Assembly: GCF_024586455.1 (NCBI RefSeq)
Contig: NC_065921.1
Coordinates: forward strand, 4,774,001 to 4,838,000
From: Bactrocera neohumeralis
Taxonomy: Eukaryota; Arthropoda; Insecta; Diptera; Tephritidae
Length of the DNA stretch: 64,000 nt
Reading direction: 5' to 3'
Shown here: positions 58,460-64,000 of the stretch, piece after piece
How the letters are laid out: each line of letters begins with the position of its first letter
Position numbering within the stretch: position 1 is the stretch's first letter
The notes under the pieces: model-generated
Told to the model about the DNA's origin: nothing
What the model saw: only the letters and a program-made list of their open reading frames with translations
Databases searched by the model: none
Translations under genes and position numbers: made by a program

Positions 58460-60734
58460 TGCAAACAAAATAGCCATCCAGACATAGTGGTAGAAATGTA
58501 TTGAAAATCGCAAGATAATCTAAAGAGACTTCTGAAAAGGATGGCTGATCGCCTTATACTGTAATTTGAAGAAAATCAGTAGAAAATCTAAATATACAAA
58601 ACTTAGAAATAAACTGAAGAAACTGCAATTATTTTAATCTTCCGGGAAGCTTTAAGATGAATACAATAGGTTAAACGCTTTCATAGGGATTTTATGGAAT
58701 ATCACCAGAGGTTTATGAATTATACTTTTTTAATTATAATCTCCAAATTCAAATAGACACTTTGTTTGCCATTTCTTTACTGTAAATAATTTTAATTGTT
58801 GAACTGTTAATAGGTTTTCCACGATCTTAGCGTAAGGCATGCGTACTAATTAAATGTTTTAGTTGAAGAACAATGAAATCCAACGATCACTTAACGATTT
58901 GCTAAAATAAAAAGATTTTGCGGAAATGTCCAAGGAAGTAAAAATTCATAGAATCGTTTCTATTATTTTTCTGATTCTTATTTATCACATAATTTTCTGC
59001 AGAAATACTCAGCTTCATTGCTCCACAAGCACCCACAATATATTCGTGTACAAGTGTAAGGCGTAACTGAAGTAGTCTTAATGTTGACAAAACAATTTCC
59101 CATAAAGGACACAAAACACCATTTGTTTGATATATTTATATAAAGTCTACCACTTCCGATACACCTATGATAAGTGTTGAACAAATGAAGGAGTCCGCCA
59201 AAGCTTTTCGTCTTGAATTGATTGTCAATTAGTACAAAAGTGTGTGCCAATTCGGCTTTTGAAAATACAGACACCGTCATTCTATTGTTCTAAGTGCTTA
59301 CTAGCCAGTTGAGTTCTATTTATTTTATTCGCACAGCAGTGCCATTTTCTTAGCAAAAGCAATCGACCTGAATGCCTTGAAGCACACGGACACTAAAATA
59401 AATAGAATTTCTTGCGAAGCTGTTGAAAGCTATAAATACGTTAATATGAGAAATAGAGTATAATAAGGTAGTGTTCTGGTTCATTGAGTAAGTGTGTTGT
59501 TATGTGGGTTATATTTTACTTATTTTTCCTTGAGCTCTTTTTCTTGCTTATTGGTCATTGTTTTATGTGGTTAATCGACCGTGAAGCAATGTTTTTACCA
59601 TTACAGATAAGATATTTGCCAAGCATAGTAATCTTTTTCTTAATGGATTTTAGTGTTGGCCTTTCAGAGATCAGCGTAGCAAGCTGACTTCACACGTACA
59701 CTTCTGCTCTATCATTCAATAGATGGTGAGAAAGCGACGAAATAACATCGTACATTGGAAATAAGCCAAAGCAAATGTGTCTTGAACATAAAGTACCATA
59801 GAGTTAAGGTTTCTAGATTCAAATACAATTATTTTAATCGTAAAAACTTCAATTCAAGTAACAACAAGGTGCCTTAAGAAAATACTTGTTTCTAAACATA
59901 CGTCTCACATGTTACTAATTAAGATTTTTCAGCCATATCAACAAATGAGTGCTCTCTCAGATGAGTATTAGCATTATTTACAGCTTTAATGATTGAGTTG
60001 GCTCCTGTCAAACGAAATATACAACCAATTCCAAGGGAGTATTTTACGATACAATTAATTTTATTTCTTGTAATAAATGTAAAGTTGACAGCATCGCTGG
60101 TTATTCGCGCACACAAGCATGTAACCAAATAACTCGAGACGTCGAAGTGCATAGACGAGATGATAAGTTACCAAGTGATGAATTGAGTTCACAGACAGAT
60201 AAATGAATTAAAAACTGCCTGAGCAACAATGATCACAAAACGCATAGAAAATAAATAATGAAAAGCCTGTGTTGCTTGTTGTTGTAGGCGGCCGCCAGTT
60301 GAGTTGCGTGTGTCTGAAGAGGCTGCGACAATGCATTGACAATGAAGCAATAAAAGCATTTAACGACAAAGATTAATTAAATAATATGTAGGTGTGCTAA
60401 TTACGTACTCTTCTGAAATACGCATTTACTGCATCAAGTACTGCACATAAAGCTTTTATTACAAAATGTCTTCCTAGACCTTCGTCCATTGATCGATCCA
60501 ATTTATTGTTAATTAAAAAGATTAGGTAGGATTTTAAATAAATCGGCTATAAAACATGGTAAATGGTATACAATATGGTATGTACATATATGTAAAATGC
60601 CCTCCGTACATACATTTGTGGATACATAACCCGTTTCAAGTTGCATGCCCACATTGTATTTTATGCTTATTCATGTTGGCAATTTCATGGATGAGGTAAA
60701 GCTGGTTTTTGCTGCCTTTAATTCTAATGCTGTC
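58460..60734. other. Mostly unassigned
   Basis: A minus frame at 58978-59280 is open for 100 codons, and a plus frame at 59484-59687 is hydrophobic. Neither has a recognisable domain or a convincing splice context. The rest is AT-rich. Confidence 0.4.
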
Positions 60735-60905
60735 ATTTTGGTTATAGACAGTTCTTGTTAAGCGTGTCTTGTTAAGCGTGTCGGAAAAAGTCGGAAAACG
60801 TCGGAAACGCCATAAAATATTTCAATAATGAACATAACGAGCTGAGTCGATTAAGCCATATTCGTCTGTCTGTATGAATGCTAACTAGTTCCTCAGTTTT
60901 GCGAT
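60735..60905 (-). mobile_element. DINE-1/mini-me type fragment with small tandem repeats at its end
   Basis: On the minus strand it reads 'gcaaaactgaggaactagtt', 'catacagacagacgaatatgg' in short, 'cttaatcgactcagctcg', then 'ttcattattgaaatattt'. These are the family phrases of the repeats at 28.4, 41.8 and 52.2 kb. Its other end runs into 'cttgttaagcgtgt' twice in tandem, then a 10-base 'gtcggaaaaa'-type unit three times (about 60780-60808), derived from the family's 'acgtcggagac' end. Confidence 0.75.
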
Positions 60906-61087
60906 TTCGGTCTGAAATCTTTTACCCGTCTGCTTCTCTTCTCTCTCGTGAAAGCATTTGGTACAGTAAAACCTACGATAAAAAGAACTAAGCCCATCCC
61001 CAATAGAAAAGCAATGACGTACCAAAATTTACGTCTTTTGAACAAGTAACTGTATTTACTGTGGTAGAAGCGATAATCGTTGCACAT
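60893..61087 (-). CDS. Possible exon or small gene: single-pass transmembrane protein
   Basis: A clean minus-strand frame starts ATG at 61087 and encodes 64 residues: a basic, tyrosine-rich N-terminus (YRFYHSKYSYLFKRRK, residues 5-20), one strong hydrophobic segment (FWYVIAFLLGMGLVLFIVGF, residues 21-40), then a basic tail TREKRSRR. Codon use looks more balanced than in the surrounding AT-rich DNA. The cytosolic side is predicted to be N-terminal or ambiguous because both flanks are basic. After residue 54 the sequence cgg|gtaaaa (donor at 60925) could be a 5' splice site. If it is not spliced, the last four codons and the TGA come from the adjoining DINE-type repeat. An acceptor-like 'aaagtag' lies just upstream of the ATG (near 61097). 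I do not recognise the family. It could also be a chance frame. Confidence 0.35.
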   Translation of the reverse strand: MCNDYRFYHSKYSYLFKRRKFWYVIAFLLGMGLVLFIVGFTVPNAFTREKRSRRVKDFRPKSQN

Positions 61088-61519
61088 CTTACAGAACTAC
61101 TTTACAAAATGAAAATACACACCTTGGTTAATGTATTTCATAAAGTATTACAAGTGGGTTATTCAAATTTTTTTATTTATTAGTGTGTTGATTTGCACAT
61201 CAAGTTTCTCAATCTTAGTCACAGAAGCCTTTTCATTTCATTTTAACTCCGCGCTAAATTAGCAAGCGCTCGTTGTGATTCTAAATCTACTGTTCACATT
61301 CTAAATCTACTGTTAACATTCTATCGAATTAAGGATACTGACTAACTGCAATGGCCGTGATTTGCATACATATTTTTAAATGCACGCAATAAGCACCAAT
61401 GTTAAATATATCTATCCCCAAAGCGACCCAAGTCGAAGTGCGTGCTAGCAGCAATGGCAATGTCAGCAACAGCTTGTGCATCGTTATCGCCACTTACACC
61501 ATGTTGGTATTGAAGCCAA
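61088..61519. other. Unassigned; 20-bp unit in tandem at 61278-61317
   Basis: The unit attctaaatctactgttcac occurs twice side by side (second copy with one change). Nothing else is recognised. Confidence 0.5.
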
Positions 61520-62010
61520 AAAGGGTATTGAAATGCAAACGCCGTGCCGAGGCGTAATAAAAAGGGCTAAAAGCCAGGCGCCGATATAAAAATATGATGG
61601 CGAATAAAAATAAAATCTCAGCTTTGTATGAGGTTTCGCGTATTCCCTTTCAGTTTGCGCTTTCAAACCACTGGAATTTGCATGCTGAGTGCTTCGCAAT
61701 TGCGTGGAGGCCAACACATTCGTACCGTATCCCGTGCATATCCAGCCACATTATCAACTCGCCTCTTTCAACGCTTCTCTTTCACAGTCACATGAGACCC
61801 TTTGAAATATCCCTTACATCACGTCACGTAGCCACGTGTCAAATTAAATCCAACGGCTGAAACTGTGCCCAGTCGAGCCCTCACGCTGATGGGGCTGAAG
61901 GGCGAATGAGCCTAGGTGGCACCAGGTAAATCGATGTCAATGAGAACGTGATCAACTGCAAATGGAGTGTTCAGATGTTCATTTGTGGTGTGACATCACA
62001 TTTTATTGCT
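61520..62010 (+). repeat. Diverged dispersed duplication, copy 2 (partner 45220-45640)
   Basis: It shares 'attgaaatgcaaacgccgtg' and 'gtcaatgagaacgtgatcaa' with 'tgacatcacattttatt', in the same order as the partner. It lacks the mariner that follows the partner and has a longer, GC-richer interior, with an open plus frame at 61594-61860 that I do not recognise. Confidence 0.65.
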
Positions 62011-63319
62011 TTATTCCTGCAATCGTTTGCGGAACTCTTATTTTTGTTTTCACTTATTTAAATGGTTTTTACTATTTGTTCGCTTTTTAAATAGCTTCCC
62101 ACATTTTGCTTGCCTATAAATGAATTGCATAATGTGGCGTTTAAGGAGAGGAAATGATTTTTTTATAACCTTCTGATTTGCCACACAAATGAAATTTAAT
62201 GAAGAACTAAGCATTTATTCACAAAATAACACCGGCCTACAAAAATTTTTTTTTTTGTTTGGTGCAGCTCTGTGCGCATCAGCAGTCGATATAGTAGGTA
62301 GGATGAACCACATTCCCGCTACTACATTTTTTTTCTTCTTTCTTATGATCAAGAGCTGATATGGAAAATGCGACTTGTTTTCTCGTATCAACTCACAAAA
62401 TGCATCCAAAATCAGGTATAAAATCTTAGGCACCAAAATGAGTGTAGGCCAGTGTAAGTATTCTTTTCGTTTCGGCATAGAATTTGAGCTTTCTCGTGAA
62501 TTTAATTTAGGTCTTAAACTTCCGATTAATTTCGGTGTTCATTTCCGGCTTATTTTCACAGCCGAAAGCGGATTTCAATACACTCTTTAATATAAAACAT
62601 CTCTTTGGAATGTATTTTCTTCGATGTCTTTTATCGCTTCATTTCTTCAATACAAGTGCGTCTGTAACGGTACTTAGTTTCAACTGATTTTCTTTAAATT
62701 GAATTTGTTTTGTATTACTGTGTGCTGGTGAAAAATTATTATTAGCTGCTAAGTCCCGGAATTACACATACTAAATAATATGTACATATATAGAATTAGG
62801 ACATGTTTATAAGGTTATAGGACATTTTGTTCATGCGCCTATGTATGTATACCCTGCACCAGAACACAATTTGACAAAATCGAAGATATATTTAAATTGG
62901 GCTTAGTTAATTGTATTAATGCCATTAATTTTTTGGCTACAGTCGATTCTAATTCTAACATATTAAGTCTCAGTGTACAAATATTTACATTTGTGAAAAT
63001 ACTAATGCGTGCTGCTCTTATCTTCGCGCGTTAATGCCACTTTTATTTGAGTGCTGGGAAGTTAAAAATATGCATAAAAAGTCCGCTTCTTTTTATTAAT
63101 TTTAGCAATTTGGTGCATTTGTCGTTTTTCTAAAATATTTTGGCCCGAATGTACGAGTTATAGGCTGAGAGGTAGCCTCGCTGTAAATGTTAGAATCACA
63201 GATATGATATCGCTGGTATAACGATGGATCTGCGTGGGAAATTCAGCTAATGCGCTTATCTGTACCTTACAGCTGTTCTGAGTTTGTGAAATTGTCGAGC
63301 ATTCAACGGCGGATAGTAT
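62011..63319. other. Nothing recognised
   Basis: AT-rich, with short frames only (for example 62215-62478 minus and 62375-62590 plus). No motifs. Confidence 0.4.
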
Positions 63320-63530
63320 CATTTTTAATAAAGGATAATTGCCTTCGAATGCTTATTCTCATATCATACGGAGAACCGCGTGTTATGGGCCAGCAGCGCA
63401 AAATAACTCGTCACACACAAGGAGAGATGCCGAAACGATTGATATGATGCTGCGCGGTGGAATGCTATTAAAAAGCAATTAAAACAATTATTGCCATTAC
63501 ACGGAAGACGAGCGTTTCAGCAGTCAAACT
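63320..63530 (+). repeat. Diverged dispersed duplication, copy 2 (partner 49970-50180, inverted)
   Basis: It carries 'gttatgggccagcagcgc', 'gctattaaaaagcaattaaa' and 'attgccattacacggaagacg', which match the reverse complement of 49970-50180 in order. Confidence 0.6.
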
Positions 63531-63609
63531 TTCTACAATTATTTGTGCTCTTCAAAAAATTATCTGAGTCGACTTGAACATTGATGGCGCAAGTGAAATG
63601 TTCAATTAA

Positions 63610-64000
63610 GGGGTTTTATCCACTTGTAATTTTGAAAATATTAAATTTTTTGCATATTTTGAATGTCTATATATTCAAAAATATTGCCTATAAATTTCAA
63701 AGTAATCCGATAAATAGTTTTGAAGTAATGAGCGTATTTGTATAGACGTCTCCGAGCGTTTGAATGTAGGCGGAACCGTAAATCGGATTCATTAATGTAA
63801 TTATTGTTGGTATAGATTACAAAGATTTCTGTTTACTTCCCTTCCAAAGCGGTTATGAGCGTTTGTAAAAAAGCAACTAATCTTCTCCTCTTCCATATAT
63901 AATAAAACTAATATTCTGGTTGATGGGCTTAATATCAATACAAATATAAGTAAACGAGATACAAAGTTTATTTTTATGAGAAATATTTTGTTGATTTCAA
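63610..64000. mobile_element. Possible start of a TTAA-target MITE, cut by window end
   Basis: TTAA at 63606-63609 is followed by GGGGTTTTATCCACTTGTAA. About 80-130 bases in, 'aagtaatccgataaatagtt' and 'gagcgt' phrases resemble the interiors of the elements at 21.1 and 38.1 kb. The right terminus is beyond the window or not recognised, so extent and family are tentative. Confidence 0.4.

Noticed and set aside
58978..59280. 100-codon minus-strand frame, cysteine-rich at its end, as a secreted peptide
   Set aside because: No signal peptide at the start, no cysteine pattern that I recognise and no splice context.

Overview
This is AT-rich nuclear DNA from a higher fly, most likely a tephritid fruit fly. 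The evidence is indirect. There are several mariner lineages, DINE-1/mini-me type repeats carrying the usual tracts ending near 'aaaactgagggactagttcg', and an interspersed hairpin-ended (GTCC)n element of a kind I associate with tephritid genomes. The window also has the general texture of dipteran intergenic or intronic DNA. The species assignment is inference. I found no complete protein-coding gene, no tRNA or rRNA gene, no CRISPR array and nothing prokaryotic. Almost every open frame is short and lies in AT-rich or repeat DNA.

The main structural feature is that the window is built from diverged copies of itself. (a) A duplicon occupies 1-1910 and returns in the same orientation at 23432-25742, with a partial third copy at about 49540-49770. 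(b) A large inverted duplication has arms 26990-29320 and 32600-37040, around a spacer of about 3.3 kb. (c) A second inverted pair is 42310-43460 against 50765-51720. It carries a decayed, unidentified protein-coding sequence in both arms. (d) Smaller pairs are 3339-3521/5212-5393 (nearly identical), 4770-5205/31795-32198, 10927-11215/47585-47870, 45220-45640/61520-62010, 49970-50180/63320-63530, and 43945-44290/54170-54492 (inverted).

Mobile elements sit on this framework. Mariner remnants lie at 25888-26777, 32199-32345 (-), 34290-34720 (-), 44020-44290, 45691-46506 and 53410-54415 (-). All of them are visibly dead. The two 0.8-0.9 kb copies share one internal deletion and look like a non-autonomous lineage. 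Non-LTR retrotransposon remnants are an RNase H/C-terminal piece at 8415-8965 (-) and an RTE-like C-terminus at 12978-13162 (-). MITE-like elements with terminal inverted repeats lie at 14175-14437, 21095-21783 (TTAA target) and 58146-58459 (hAT-like ends), with end fragments at 38055-38320 and 63610-64000. DINE-1/mini-me type repeats lie at 28425-28880, 41816-42245, 52195-52452 (-) and 60735-60905 (-).

The only candidate for a piece of a host gene that still looks clean is a one-transmembrane reading frame at 60893-61087 (-), with a possible splice donor. A GC-richer block at 15880-16400 with two donor-like sites could be a 5' untranslated exon. The long remaining intervals (1.9-3.3, 5.4-8.4, 16.7-21.1, 29.3-31.8, 38.3-41.8 and 54.5-58.1 kb) hold nothing I can recognise. 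No new multi-gene system is visible. The most unusual items are the paired decayed coding sequence, the nested duplicon architecture, and the TTAA-target MITE group. All identity statements are by eye, not computed.
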